Origin: Flavobacteriaceae bacterium
GTDB taxonomy: Bacteria > Bacteroidota > Bacteroidia > Flavobacteriales > Flavobacteriaceae
Length of the DNA stretch: 64,000 nucleotides
Assembly (NCBI GenBank): GCA_947451525.1
Contig: CANFZM010000010.1
Span: forward strand, 28,083 to 92,082
Direction: 5' to 3'
Shown piece after piece: positions 35,513-44,908 of the stretch. Under the pieces are notes generated by a model. That model worked only from the letters and a program-made list of their open reading frames with translations. It was not told where the DNA came from and did not search any database. Position 1 is the first letter of the stretch. Each line of letters opens with the position of its first letter. Made by a program: the position numbers and the translations under genes.

Positions 35513-37228
35513 TTAGTGTTTGATAATAATTTTTTTGGTTAAACTTGTATTTTCGTCTACTCTTAAAAAGTAAATTCCATCCGAAATTTTGGAAGTGTCT
35601 AATTCATTCGATTCAAATCGAAGTATCGTTTGACCAAGAATATTGGTTAATTCAAATTGGTGATTCGTAGTAGCCTCTGAAAAATAAATAGTCAATTTAT
35701 CGTTGGCAGGATTCGGATATACATTAATTTTCGAATTAACAGAAGCAACTTCATTGGATTGTAATAAACAGGTGCCAACCGTATAGGAATACCCAATTTC
35801 TCCATTAGTATGTCCGGCAGATCCTGTAGTTCCTGGGATATACGATTTTACATAATCCACAGAAACACAATCGGAAGTAACGTTAACTTTGACATGTCCA
35901 GTTCCATCTAAAATTACATTGGTATAGGCATCGGCATTTGCAGCATAACCAAAAGTATAAGTGGCATCACTTGGCATAGGTACTTCTTGATAAACTACGC
36001 CATTTAATTGCTCTTTAGCAAATAAATGATCGTGTCCTTGAAAGAAAATATCTACACCGGTATCTTCAAAAACTTTTTGAATTGGTTTCCCCCAACCCGG
36101 ACGGTATTGGTCAAATTTGTATTGATTTCCTTGCATTCCTCCCCATTCGTTACCAGTTGCAGTTGCTATTCCTCCTCGACCTTGACCTCTGGTGTGGTGT
36201 GCAAAAACAAATTTATGTGTAGCAGTACTATTTTCTAAAACGCCTCGCATCCATTGGTATTGTGAATAACCTAAAGTCCATTCCCAATTTAATGGTTTCG
36301 AACCATCTAAAGGTGTAGTTCCTGGAAATATTTCGGTTCTATATACATCTAAAACCACAAAAAGCGCATCTCCCCAAGTCCAAGAATAGTAATTTTCAGG
36401 CATCCCAATGCCAAAACCTTCAATTGTGCCGTTTCCAGAATAAAAACTATTTGGGAATGGATTAGGGTAATAATATTTTCGCCATTGTGTTCCCCAAACC
36501 CCAATGCCATTTGGTGCTGCAGGTAATGGGTTTGTTGCAGTAGTGTATATTCCATTTACATTAAGGTAATAGTCGTTCTCACCTTCGTGATTTCCTAAAC
36601 AAACATAAAAAGGTACCGACGGGCAAATCGCTCCAAGATATTGTCTGTAATTTTTATGTAAAACATCCATGTCATTACTAGTCGTTACAGTAGGAGCGTG
36701 GTCATCGCCAAATATATCTCCTAAGGATAGCATAAAATCTGGATTTTCGGATGCTTCATTGGCAAGGGTAGTTTGGTACATCGCAACATTAGAATAACCA
36801 CTATATAAATGTTCATCGGCTTCTACTGTAAATGTAAAGGAACTTCCCGGAGTTCGTTGGGTTTGAAAATGATACTCTGGAGTAACCGAATAAGTTGCTG
36901 CTCCAACCAACTTATATTGCATTCGATAAAAATATTTTGTGTTTGGAACTAATCCGTTTAAATCTATTTCATCAGGAACATTTAATACATTGTTGTATAC
37001 AATGGTAGTATTAGTATACGTGCCCGATTGCATTCCATATTCCAAATAGTATTGCATATTTTGATCAAATAAAATACTTGCCGTAATAGAGGTATTAGTA
37101 GGTCTTCCTAAAATAATGGATTTTTCTTGAGCATTGTTTTTTTGAGTAGCCACAAAAAAAAATACTAAAAGAAGCAGTTTTTTTAGTGTTTTATTAAGAA
37201 AATGATATAAGCGATAATTAAAATTCAT
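35513..37228 (-). CDS. Secreted metallophosphoesterase, purple-acid-phosphatase-like (paralogue)
   Basis: The product is about 571 residues from the ATG of MNFNYRLYHFL; a TTG two codons upstream is less likely. It has the same plan as its neighbour: signal peptide, FN3-like domain (PNTKYFYRMQYK), metallophosphoesterase core with VEADEHLYSG, SLGDIFGDD, CLGNHEGEND, and FQGHDHLFAKE. It ends in a type A T9SS sorting domain (VYPNPANDKLTIYFS...GIYFLRV). It is the first gene of the six-gene operon, just after a 33 bp inverted repeat. Confidence 0.92.
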   Translation of the reverse strand: MNFNYRLYHFLNKTLKKLLLLVFFFVATQKNNAQEKSIILGRPTNTSITASILFDQNMQYYLEYGMQSGTYTNTTIVYNNVLNVPDEIDLNGLVPNTKYFYRMQYKLVGAATYSVTPEYHFQTQRTPGSSFTFTVEADEHLYSGYSNVAMYQTTLANEASENPDFMLSLGDIFGDDHAPTVTTSNDMDVLHKNYRQYLGAICPSVPFYVCLGNHEGENDYYLNVNGIYTTATNPLPAAPNGIGVWGTQWRKYYYPNPFPNSFYSGNGTIEGFGIGMPENYYSWTWGDALFVVLDVYRTEIFPGTTPLDGSKPLNWEWTLGYSQYQWMRGVLENSTATHKFVFAHHTRGQGRGGIATATGNEWGGMQGNQYKFDQYRPGWGKPIQKVFEDTGVDIFFQGHDHLFAKEQLNGVVYQEVPMPSDATYTFGYAANADAYTNVILDGTGHVKVNVTSDCVSVDYVKSYIPGTTGSAGHTNGEIGYSYTVGTCLLQSNEVASVNSKINVYPNPANDKLTIYFSEATTNHQFELTNILGQTILRFESNELDTSKISDGIYFLRVDENTSLTKKIIIKH

Positions 37229-37404
37229 GAGCAATTAATTTGTAAAAATTGAGGACAAAAAATAAATGTTGCTTTAATATTTCTATTATAAAATATTCAT
37301 ATAATAAAAATATTTTTATTATAGACTTTAAAAATTCCATTTGGTTTAATTCATTTGTTAAAATTTTAAGAAAATTTTCATTTACATATCAAAATATTAA
37401 AAAA

Positions 37405-37478
37405 AAACTAATTATTCTAAATAAAAAACACTCGAATAAATTAATATTCGAGTGTTTTTTATTTAGAATAATTAGTTT
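37405..37478. terminator. Very long hairpin/terminator after the PLP lyase gene
   Basis: Two 33 bp arms (37405-37437 and 37446-37478) are perfectly complementary around an 8-nt AT loop. The core TTCGAGTGTTTTTT looks like an ordinary terminator, but the stem extends far beyond it, and its outer arm ends 2 bp from the stop codon of the PLP enzyme gene. Confidence 0.85.
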
Positions 37479-37480
37479 AT

Positions 37481-38683
37481 TTACAAAACTCCCAAGGCAA
37501 GCATACATTCTTTCATTGATTGATACGTTCTTTCAATATCGTTATCCAAACCAATTGAAAAACGAATTAATCCATCGGTCAATCCCATTTCTTTTTGTTC
37601 GTCTAATGGAATTTCAGAAGAAGTTGAGGTTCCAGGCGCACTGAATAGCGTTTTGTAAAATCCTAAACTCACAGCAAGGTATCCAAGGTTCTTTTCTTGC
37701 ATCAATTCCATTAATTCGTTGGCTTTATCAATAGACCCAGCATCTATGGTCATCATTCCACCAAAACCATATTCAGGATTAATCATTGTTGCATATAATT
37801 TATGACTTGGGTGACTTTCCAATCCAGGATAGACCACTTTTAAACCATCTTTTTCAAATTTAGTAGCCAAATACATAGCATTATGACTGTGTTGTTTCAT
37901 TCGAATATGAAGAGTACGCAAGTTTTTCATCACAGATGCCGAACGCAAACTATCCATAGTTGGTCCAAGTAGCATACTAGCACCCGAGTTCACATCTTTT
38001 AAACTGTTGATGAATTCTCTTGAAGCACAAGTAACACCGCCAACGGTATCGCTACTTCCATTAATATATTTGGTTAAACTATGAATTACAATATCCGCAC
38101 CCAAAGAAATTGGAGCTACCGATAATGGAGAAAATGTATTGTCTACTACTAATTTTAAATTATGTTTTTTTGCAATCTTTGCCAAACCAGCAATATCAGC
38201 AACTTCTAGTAAAGGATTACTAACCGTTTCACAATACAAAACTTTGGTATCTGGAGTAATTGCTGCTTCTACAAGATCCAATTTAGTAATATCTACAAAG
38301 GTAGTTTTAATACCAAATCGTGGCGTGAAGTTCTTTAAAAAAGCATACGTTCCGCCATAGATAGTTCTACTAGAAATAATATGATCGCCAGCACTACAAA
38401 GTTGTAATAGAGTAGGGGTAATGGCTCCCATTCCAGATGCCGATACATTAGCTGTTTCGGTTCCTTCCATTGCTGCAAGGGCTTTGTCAAGATATAAATT
38501 ACTCGGAGAAGAATGACGGGAATATAAATAACATCCTTCGGCATTTCCTTCAAAAGTGTCGAACATCGTTTTGGCAGAAAGAAAAGTATAGGTTGAAGAA
38601 TCGGATATAGAAGGATTTACACCTCCGAATTCTCCGAAATATTGTAAGTCTTGTATTTTGTCTGCAGGATTAAAATCGCTCAT
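37481..38683 (-). CDS. PLP-dependent gamma-family lyase (methionine gamma-lyase / cystathionine enzyme)
   Basis: The 400-residue protein is a Cys/Met-metabolism PLP enzyme: YSRHSSPSNLYLDKALAAME, SSRTIYGGTYAFL (Tyr stacking on PLP), VVDNTFSPL, and the Schiff-base Lys in DIVIHSLTKYINGSSD. It could degrade methionine to methanethiol, ammonia and 2-oxobutyrate, or act as a cystathionine gamma-lyase/synthase. The active-site Cys seen after YG in classical methionine gamma-lyase is Gly here, so the reaction is left open. A divergent Lrp-type regulator supports amino-acid control. Confidence 0.88.
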   Translation of the reverse strand: MSDFNPADKIQDLQYFGEFGGVNPSISDSSTYTFLSAKTMFDTFEGNAEGCYLYSRHSSPSNLYLDKALAAMEGTETANVSASGMGAITPTLLQLCSAGDHIISSRTIYGGTYAFLKNFTPRFGIKTTFVDITKLDLVEAAITPDTKVLYCETVSNPLLEVADIAGLAKIAKKHNLKLVVDNTFSPLSVAPISLGADIVIHSLTKYINGSSDTVGGVTCASREFINSLKDVNSGASMLLGPTMDSLRSASVMKNLRTLHIRMKQHSHNAMYLATKFEKDGLKVVYPGLESHPSHKLYATMINPEYGFGGMMTIDAGSIDKANELMELMQEKNLGYLAVSLGFYKTLFSAPGTSTSSEIPLDEQKEMGLTDGLIRFSIGLDNDIERTYQSMKECMLALGVL

Positions 38684-38895
38684 TTGGTAGTTGTTTATAG
38701 TTTATTTATAGTTCAAAAGTGACTATTTTTAGACTAATTGTCAATATAAATACAATTATTTAGTTTTTTAAACTAATATTATTTTATTATATAGATTATA
38801 AATCTAAATTTGTAATAAATTTATTTGAATTTTAGAAAAAACATCGTTAATAAACTTACACCCTGAAACTCGAAACCTGAAACCTGAAACCCAAA

Positions 38896-39348
38896 ATGGA
38901 CAACATCGATAAAAAACTCCTGCAATTATTACAAGCGGATACTAAGAAAACTACCAAAGAACTTTCTTTAAAATTGAATCTTTCAGTTACTGCAGTTTAC
39001 GAACGTATTAAAAAATTAGAACGGGAAGGAATCATTGACAAATATGTGGTTTTATTGAATCGGAATAAAATTAACAAAGGCTTTGTGGTTTTTTGCCATT
39101 TAAAATTATTGCAACATACCAAAGAATTTATCAATCAATTTGAAAAAGAAGTAGTCAAATTGGATGAGGTTTTAGAATGTTTTCACGTAAGTGGGGATTA
39201 CGATTACATTCTGAAAATTTGTGTAAAAGATATGGAAGAATACCGCGAATTTATGGTTACCAAATTGACTACTTTACAGCATATTGGTAGTACTCACAGT
39301 ACTTTTATGATTGGGGAAGTGAAGAATACTACCTCCTTCACTCTATAA
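38896..39348 (+). CDS. Lrp/AsnC-family transcriptional regulator
   Basis: The 150-residue protein has an N-terminal AsnC-type HTH (DNIDKKLLQLLQADTKKTTK...LNLSVTAVYERIKKLEREGII) and a C-terminal RAM ligand-binding domain (VLECFHVSGDYDYILKI). It probably senses an amino acid and controls the divergent PLP lyase, 212 bp away. Its stop abuts the convergent ThrE-like gene. Confidence 0.94.
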   Translation: MDNIDKKLLQLLQADTKKTTKELSLKLNLSVTAVYERIKKLEREGIIDKYVVLLNRNKINKGFVVFCHLKLLQHTKEFINQFEKEVVKLDEVLECFHVSGDYDYILKICVKDMEEYREFMVTKLTTLQHIGSTHSTFMIGEVKNTTSFTL

Positions 39349-40722
39349 TTATATTTTAGGTTCCTTTTTTTGAAAATATAGTTCAATTAAACGATTTAGG
39401 TCTTTTCCTTTTACCGAATAATTTTTAAAAACAATTACAGAAATTGCAACACCAAAAGCCAATGCAAATACAATAAATATTGCAGAAATTCCGTAACTTA
39501 AGGTTTGAATTACATCGTCCACACTTTGTTGCACGCCATTAGGTTTCATGGTCCATTTAATCATTCCAACCATAAATTTATAACTCAACAACCCCGGAAT
39601 CATATTGATAACTGCAGGAATAGTAAATACCAATGGGGGAGTATGGGTGCGGTGCGCAAAATACATTCCAGATAATCCAACAAAACAAGAGGCGCAGAAA
39701 ACGGCAAATATTTGTCCAAAATTGCATTCAATGTTTAAATAGTATTTAATCATAAATCCAAGACCTCCCAATAAAATAACTACCCATAAAGCACGCTTAG
39801 GAGTATTGAATAAGATGGCAAATCCTAGTGAAGTAAGTCCTCCTAAAATGAATTTGGAAGTCAATAAGCCTATTCCATGGGTATTATTTGTTAAAGCAAT
39901 ATGATTTTGAAAGGAAGACAAATCAATTAATTGGATGTTAAAAAAGTAATTCTCAAACAAGAAATTGGAAAAGAAAAAACCACTTGCAATTGCAGATATG
40001 ATTAGAAAACTATAAACCAATTTGGAACTGCCGGCTTCAATATAATTCTCTAAATAATCAATAAAGGAATTGATGAGAAAAACCCCAGGAACTAAATACA
40101 ATACCGAAACGGCCAATGCTTCCACTACTTTAATATTGAAAATTGTTCCAAGAAAATGAATCAAGGATACTGATACTATCGTAACTAAAAAGACAGAAAA
40201 AAAGATATTATATTTTTTAGATTTCAAGAACCGCAATATTCTAAAACCAATAAAAGTAGATGTAAATGCAAATAGACATTCCAATAAATCTCCTTCAAAT
40301 AAAAGACATAGTGCAGCACTTGCTAACGATAGAAAACTGTCTAAAGTAATGTGGTTGTAAACAATTTTACGCTTGATTCTCTTTAGAATAATTTTGATTC
40401 GTTTTAACGAGATTTTATTTTCTGCAACATCCCAAGAAAGAATACTAATTTCTGAAATCGTTTCAAAATTAATTCCTTTGGTTTTAATAGTTTTAGAAAG
40501 CGTATATTTTTTTTCTGAATTTTCTTTATTGATAGAAATCACAATTCCGCTAAAACTTAAAACCAAATCTACTTCATATTCCAAACCTTTAGCAATTCGT
40601 TCGATATTTCTAATGATACGCGCATTGTGAGTACCACTCGAATGGAGCATTACAGCAATATCTGCTAAAACTTCCAGAGTTTCATAGGCTTCTTTGTCGA
40701 AATCGACACTAGTTGTTTCCAT
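39349..40722 (-). CDS. Threonine/serine exporter (ThrE) family protein
   Basis: About 457 residues from the ATG of METTSV. The cytoplasmic N-terminal ThrE domain (VLADIAVMLHSSGTHNARIIRNIERIAKGL) is followed by about ten transmembrane helices and the second ThrE_2-like half (GLSGMYFAHRTHTPPLVFTIPAVINMIPG). The family exports threonine and serine using the proton-motive force. It is the fused single-chain form. The stop is adjacent to that of the convergent Lrp gene. Confidence 0.9.
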   Translation of the reverse strand: METTSVDFDKEAYETLEVLADIAVMLHSSGTHNARIIRNIERIAKGLEYEVDLVLSFSGIVISINKENSEKKYTLSKTIKTKGINFETISEISILSWDVAENKISLKRIKIILKRIKRKIVYNHITLDSFLSLASAALCLLFEGDLLECLFAFTSTFIGFRILRFLKSKKYNIFFSVFLVTIVSVSLIHFLGTIFNIKVVEALAVSVLYLVPGVFLINSFIDYLENYIEAGSSKLVYSFLIISAIASGFFFSNFLFENYFFNIQLIDLSSFQNHIALTNNTHGIGLLTSKFILGGLTSLGFAILFNTPKRALWVVILLGGLGFMIKYYLNIECNFGQIFAVFCASCFVGLSGMYFAHRTHTPPLVFTIPAVINMIPGLLSYKFMVGMIKWTMKPNGVQQSVDDVIQTLSYGISAIFIVFALAFGVAISVIVFKNYSVKGKDLNRLIELYFQKKEPKI

Positions 40723-40739
40723 TTTTTGATGCAAAAAAA

Positions 40740-40772
40740 TAAGCCACTAAGTTAGGATAATTTAGTGGCTTA
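40740..40772 (-). terminator. Terminator of pckA
   Basis: A stem TAAGCCACTAA / TTAGTGGCTTA lies just beyond the pckA stop and is followed on the minus strand by a run of seven T. It sits immediately upstream of the ThrE-like start. Confidence 0.88.
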
Positions 40773-40779
40773 TGAATTA

Positions 40780-42381
40780 TTAAAGTTGAGGTCCTGCAGA
40801 AACTAATCGTTTTCCTTCTTCGGTATTGGTATATTGCTCAAAGTTTTTATTATAAAGAGCTACTAATTTTTTGGTTTTAACTTCCCATTCTGCAACATCT
40901 TTGTAAGTGGTACGAGGGTCTAAAATGTCCTCTACATTGTCTAATTTCTCAGGGAAAGTCAAGTTCAAGAAAGGTACTTTAACTCGTGCTGCTTTTTCTA
41001 TAGATCCATCAATAATAGCATCAATAATGGCACGGGTGTTTTTAAGTGATATACGTTTTCCAGTTCCGTTCCAACCTGTATTTACTAAATAGGCTTTAGC
41101 ATTGTGTTCTTTCATTTTTGAAACCAATGTTTTAGAATACATTGTAGGGTGCAACGTTAAGAATGCTTCCCCAAAAGCAGGAGAGAATGAAGGTTGTGGT
41201 TCTGTAATTCCTCTTTCGGTACCCGCTAATTTAGAGGTAAATCCGCAAAGGAAATGGTATTGTGCTTGATCTTCATCTAAGATAGATACTGGAGGTAGAA
41301 CTCCAAAGGCATCAGCAGAAAGATAAATAATTTTACTTGCATGACCAGCTTTTGAAGGCAGTACAATTTTATTGATATTATAAATAGGATAAGAAACACG
41401 AGAGTTTTCTGTAATAGAATGATCGTAATAATCTACTTCTCCGTATTCGTTCACGACTACATTTTCTAATAAAGCATCTCTTTTAATGGCTCTCCAAATG
41501 TCTGGTTCGTTTTCTTCAGATAAATCAATAACTTTAGCATAACAACCTCCTTCAAAATTGAATACTCCGTTATTGTCCCAACCGTGTTCGTCATCTCCAA
41601 TTAAGTAACGTTTTGGATCTGCAGATAAAGTTGTTTTTCCAGTTCCAGAAAGTCCGAAGAAAATAGCAACATCTCCAGCCTCGCCTACATTGGCAGAACA
41701 GTGCATGGATGCCATTCCTTTAAGCGGAAGGTAATAATTCATCATAGAGAACATTCCTTTTTTCATTTCGCCACCATACCAAGTACCACCAATAATTTGG
41801 ATTTTTTCGGTAAGGTTGAACAATACAAAGTTTTCAGAATTTAAGCCTTGTTCTTTCCAATCTGGATTGGTAATTTTAGAACCATTCATTACAATAAAAT
41901 CAGGTTCTCCAAAGTTTTCCAATTCATAAATAGAAGGGCGAATAAACATATTAGTAACAAAATGTGCTTGCCAAGCCACTTCCATAACAAATCGTACTTT
42001 TAAGCGGGTGTCTTTGTTAGTTCCGCAGAAAGCATCCACAACATATAATTTTTTAGAAGTAGATAGTTGTCTTAAAACTAAATGTTTCAAATCGCTCCAC
42101 ACTTCTTGCGTAGTAGGAAAGTTTACTTTATCATCCCAGTAAATGGTATCTTTTGTTACATCGTCTTTAACGATATATCTATCTTTAGGAGAACGACCAG
42201 TGAACACTCCAGTTTTTACTGCCACAGCACCAGAATCGGTAACGGCACCTTTTTCATATCCTTTTCTTAAGTGAGAAGTTTCTGCTTGAAACAATTCTTC
42301 ATAAGTAGGATTGTAAACTACTTCATGGTATCCTGTGATTCCTAAATCGTGTAATTCTTGGATGACTTTAATGTTTTTCAT
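40780..42381 (-). CDS. pckA: Phosphoenolpyruvate carboxykinase (ATP)
   Basis: The 533-residue enzyme converts oxaloacetate and ATP to PEP, CO2 and ADP in gluconeogenesis. Visible motifs are [17 protein letters not shown], the metal-site [14 protein letters not shown], the P-loop [13 protein letters not shown] (about 244-256), the GDDEHGW site, and the adenine loop [13 protein letters not shown]. Length and order are normal. The upstream spacer is over 500 bp, so it has its own promoter. Confidence 0.97.
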   Translation of the reverse strand: MKNIKVIQELHDLGITGYHEVVYNPTYEELFQAETSHLRKGYEKGAVTDSGAVAVKTGVFTGRSPKDRYIVKDDVTKDTIYWDDKVNFPTTQEVWSDLKHLVLRQLSTSKKLYVVDAFCGTNKDTRLKVRFVMEVAWQAHFVTNMFIRPSIYELENFGEPDFIVMNGSKITNPDWKEQGLNSENFVLFNLTEKIQIIGGTWYGGEMKKGMFSMMNYYLPLKGMASMHCSANVGEAGDVAIFFGLSGTGKTTLSADPKRYLIGDDEHGWDNNGVFNFEGGCYAKVIDLSEENEPDIWRAIKRDALLENVVVNEYGEVDYYDHSITENSRVSYPIYNINKIVLPSKAGHASKIIYLSADAFGVLPPVSILDEDQAQYHFLCGFTSKLAGTERGITEPQPSFSPAFGEAFLTLHPTMYSKTLVSKMKEHNAKAYLVNTGWNGTGKRISLKNTRAIIDAIIDGSIEKAARVKVPFLNLTFPEKLDNVEDILDPRTTYKDVAEWEVKTKKLVALYNKNFEQYTNTEEGKRLVSAGPQL

Positions 42382-42898
42382 AGTAAATTTTATTTTTATC
42401 GGTTATTGAATTTCTTACTTCAAATTTCCGATTTTAAGCACTGAAAAAAACTGACATTTGTCATAAAAAAAATAAATCTACGAAAACGTTTTCTTTGTTT
42501 ACAAGGGTTTAGGAGGTTTTTGTTGAATGTGCACGGGCATTAGTAATGGGAGGGTTTTAGGAATTGAAAACTAATTCTAACACAATTTATATTAATTCAA
42601 AAATCTAATTACACATAATTAATTCAGTGAAAAATATATGCAAATTTGTTTTTTTTTTACACGAATTACACGAATTATCACTAAATATTTTGTTCATTTA
42701 ATTTCAATCTGTCAAAGACAGATAAATTAGTGAAATCTATTCCTAAATACTAATTAGTGAAAATTAGTGCAATTAGTGTCTAATTTTTTTAAACTAATGA
42801 TACAAATGTGCATGTGTGCATGGAATTTTTATGAAATTTCGATTGAATAATTGATTAATGAAAATATTGTATTAAATTTGAAATATACTTTTTAGATT
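42382..42898. other. Gene-free spacer with an AT-rich inverted repeat
   Basis: No credible gene is seen. At 42659-42780 there are short alternating repeats: ACACGAATTACACGAATTA near the start and AATTAGTG units (four times) near the end. The two halves are roughly inverted (TCACTAA versus TTAGTGA), giving a loose hairpin of the kind scattered in flavobacterial genomes. Confidence 0.6.
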
Positions 42899-43150
42899 AT
42901 GGAAATCCAAAACATTAGACAAAAATTAATCACCGATTTTAGTGATTTTATCCAAGACGATACTAAGTTAGAAGTTCTAGAAGGAGTTTTTGATGCACTA
43001 AAAAAAGAAGCAACCACTTCAATAGTTCCCGAAACACATTATTTAAAAGTTGAAGAAGAAAGAGAAAGATACCTTTCACAAAAATCCTCTTCAAACTCTT
43101 GGGAAGAAGTGGAAAAAAAATTGAAGGTTAAATTCTGTTTTTCATACTAG
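42899..43150 (+). CDS. Orphan antitoxin-like small protein
   Basis: The 83-residue acidic protein has IVPETHYLKVEEERERYLS followed by SSNSWEEVEKKLK. This resembles small Bacteroidota antitoxins of type II systems, which end with a SWEEV motif and precede a RelE/ParE-type toxin. No toxin frame follows: the next 120 bp lead into the lpdA promoter. It may be an orphan or remnant. The assignment is by pattern only. Confidence 0.5.
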   Translation: MEIQNIRQKLITDFSDFIQDDTKLEVLEGVFDALKKEATTSIVPETHYLKVEEERERYLSQKSSSNSWEEVEKKLKVKFCFSY

Positions 43151-43227
43151 TAGAAATCCTTCCAATAAACTTTAAAATCCTTAAAAATTGCTACCCTTTT
43201 TTGCGAATATCATTACAATATTATTCG

Positions 43228-43235
43228 TATTTTTG
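43228..43235 (+). promoter_or_regulatory. Predicted lpdA -7 box (TATTTTTG)
   Basis: TATTTTTG matches the TAnnTTTG consensus, 38 bp before the lpdA ATG. The nearest upstream TTG is 24 bp away, longer than ideal, so only the -7 element is claimed. Confidence 0.5.
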
Positions 43236-43273
43236 CACCACTATTTAATAAAACACACAAAAACAGTTAAGTT

Positions 43274-44677
43274 ATGAGTTCATTTGACGTAGTCATCATA
43301 GGTTCTGGTCCTGGCGGATATGTTTCGGCAATTCGTTGTGCCCAATTAGGTTTCAAAACCGCAATCATCGAAAAATATTCTACCCTTGGTGGTACTTGCC
43401 TTAACGTTGGGTGCATCCCATCCAAAGCATTGTTGGCATCTTCCCACCATTATGAAGAATTACAACATTTTGCCGATCACGGAATTGAAGTTTCGGGAGA
43501 AGTAAAAGTGAACTTAGAGAAAATGATTGCCCGCAAGCAAGCCGTGGTGGATCAAACTTCTGGTGGTGTTAAATTTTTAATGGACAAAAATAAAGTCACC
43601 GTTATAGAAGGAATGGGATCGTTTGTAGATGCTACACACGTGGCAATCGCTAAAGCAGATGGTACTACCGAAACTATTGAAGGTAAAAACATCATTATAG
43701 CAACAGGTTCTAAACCATCCACTTTGCCATTCATCACTTTAGATAAAGAACGAATCATCACTTCAACCGAAGCCTTAAAATTACCAGAAGTTCCTAAACA
43801 TCTTGTAATTATTGGTGGTGGAGTAATCGGAATCGAACTTGGGCAAGTATATTTACGTTTAGGAGCACAAGTTTCGGTGGTAGAATATTTAGACCGAATC
43901 ATCCCAGGAATGGATGCTGGTTTGTCTAAAGAATTGACCAAAGTTTTGAAAAAACAAGGCATGAAATTCTATACTTCCCATAAAGTAAAATCGGTTGTTA
44001 GAACTGGAGATGCTGTTACCGTTCAAGCCGACAATGCCAAAGGCGAAACTATTTCTTTAGAAGGCGATTATTGCCTTGTAGCAGTAGGTCGTCGTCCGTA
44101 TACCGACGGATTGAACGCGGATAAAGCAGGAGTGAAGTTAACCGAAAGAGGAATGGTAGAAGTAAACGATCATTTACAAACCAACGTTGCCAATATATAT
44201 GCAATTGGTGATGTAGTTCGTGGCGCCATGTTGGCTCACAAAGCCGAAGAGGAGGGAACCATGGTTGCCGAAATCTTAGCCGGACAAAAACCACATATCG
44301 ATTACAATTTAATTCCTGGTGTGGTTTACACTTGGCCAGAAGTTGCTGCCGTGGGTAAAACCGAAGAGCAATTGAAAGCCGATGGAGTTGCTTACAAAGC
44401 GGGAAGTTTCCCTTTCAAAGCATTGGGTAGAGCCCGTGCAGGTGGAGATTTGGACGGATTTGTAAAAATCCTTGCCGATGCTACCACCGATGAGGTTCTT
44501 GGCGTTCACATGATTGGTGCTCGTTGCGCCGATTTAATTGCCGAAGCCGTTACCGCAATGGAATTTAGAGCCTCTGCCGAAGATATCTCTAGAATGTCAC
44601 ACGCCCACCCAACTTTTGCCGAAGCCATTAAAGAAGCGGCATTAGCAGCAACAGATAATAGAGCGCTACACGTTTAA
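43274..44677 (+). CDS. lpdA: Dihydrolipoyl dehydrogenase (E3)
   Basis: The 467-residue flavoenzyme reoxidises dihydrolipoamide in 2-oxoacid dehydrogenase complexes and the glycine cleavage system. It has the FAD site VVIIGSGPGGYVSAIRCAQLG, the redox-active disulfide GGTCLNVGCIP (C42, C47), the NAD site VIIGGGVIGIELG, AIGDVVRGAMLAHKA, and the C-terminal HAHPTFAEAIKEA with the catalytic His-Glu pair. Full length and monocistronic, with a terminator downstream. Confidence 0.97.
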   Translation: MSSFDVVIIGSGPGGYVSAIRCAQLGFKTAIIEKYSTLGGTCLNVGCIPSKALLASSHHYEELQHFADHGIEVSGEVKVNLEKMIARKQAVVDQTSGGVKFLMDKNKVTVIEGMGSFVDATHVAIAKADGTTETIEGKNIIIATGSKPSTLPFITLDKERIITSTEALKLPEVPKHLVIIGGGVIGIELGQVYLRLGAQVSVVEYLDRIIPGMDAGLSKELTKVLKKQGMKFYTSHKVKSVVRTGDAVTVQADNAKGETISLEGDYCLVAVGRRPYTDGLNADKAGVKLTERGMVEVNDHLQTNVANIYAIGDVVRGAMLAHKAEEEGTMVAEILAGQKPHIDYNLIPGVVYTWPEVAAVGKTEEQLKADGVAYKAGSFPFKALGRARAGGDLDGFVKILADATTDEVLGVHMIGARCADLIAEAVTAMEFRASAEDISRMSHAHPTFAEAIKEAALAATDNRALHV

Positions 44678-44699
44678 ACCTTATATATTATTAAAAACT

Positions 44700-44733
44700 A
44701 ACCCCAAAAGATTTTAATTCCTTTGGGGTTTTT
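44700..44733 (+). terminator. Terminator of lpdA
   Basis: A stem AACCCCAAAAG / CTTTTGGGGTT-like (AACCCCAAAG against CTTTGGGGTT) is followed by TTTT, 22 bp after the stop. Confidence 0.88.
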
Positions 44734-44750
44734 TAGGTCTAATTTTTTTC

Positions 44751-44908
44751 AGGAGCGAAGCAGTAGGCATTTTAGTAAATGTCATTCCTGCCATCCGTTG
44801 CAATCTGGCATTGCGAGGAACAAGCAATCCAATAACATTATTTCTATATCGCAATGTCAGGATTTCCACTTCTGTCAGGGCTACCCAGGTTTTGTCTTTT
44901 GTGAAATT
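44751..44908 (+). repeat. Dispersed repeat, copy 3, with internal insertion
   Basis: It starts AGGAGCGAAGCAGTAGGC and ends TTTTGTCTTTTGTGAAAT like copies 1 and 2. The small central palindrome is replaced by about 70 bp containing another imperfect palindrome (GCAATCTGGCATTGCGA ... TCGCAATGTCAGGATT). It marks the end of the core region. Confidence 0.82.

Noticed and set aside
37249..37644. 131-codon plus-strand frame
   Set aside because: It covers the 33 bp inverted repeat and the antisense end of the PLP lyase gene, which is well supported on the other strand.
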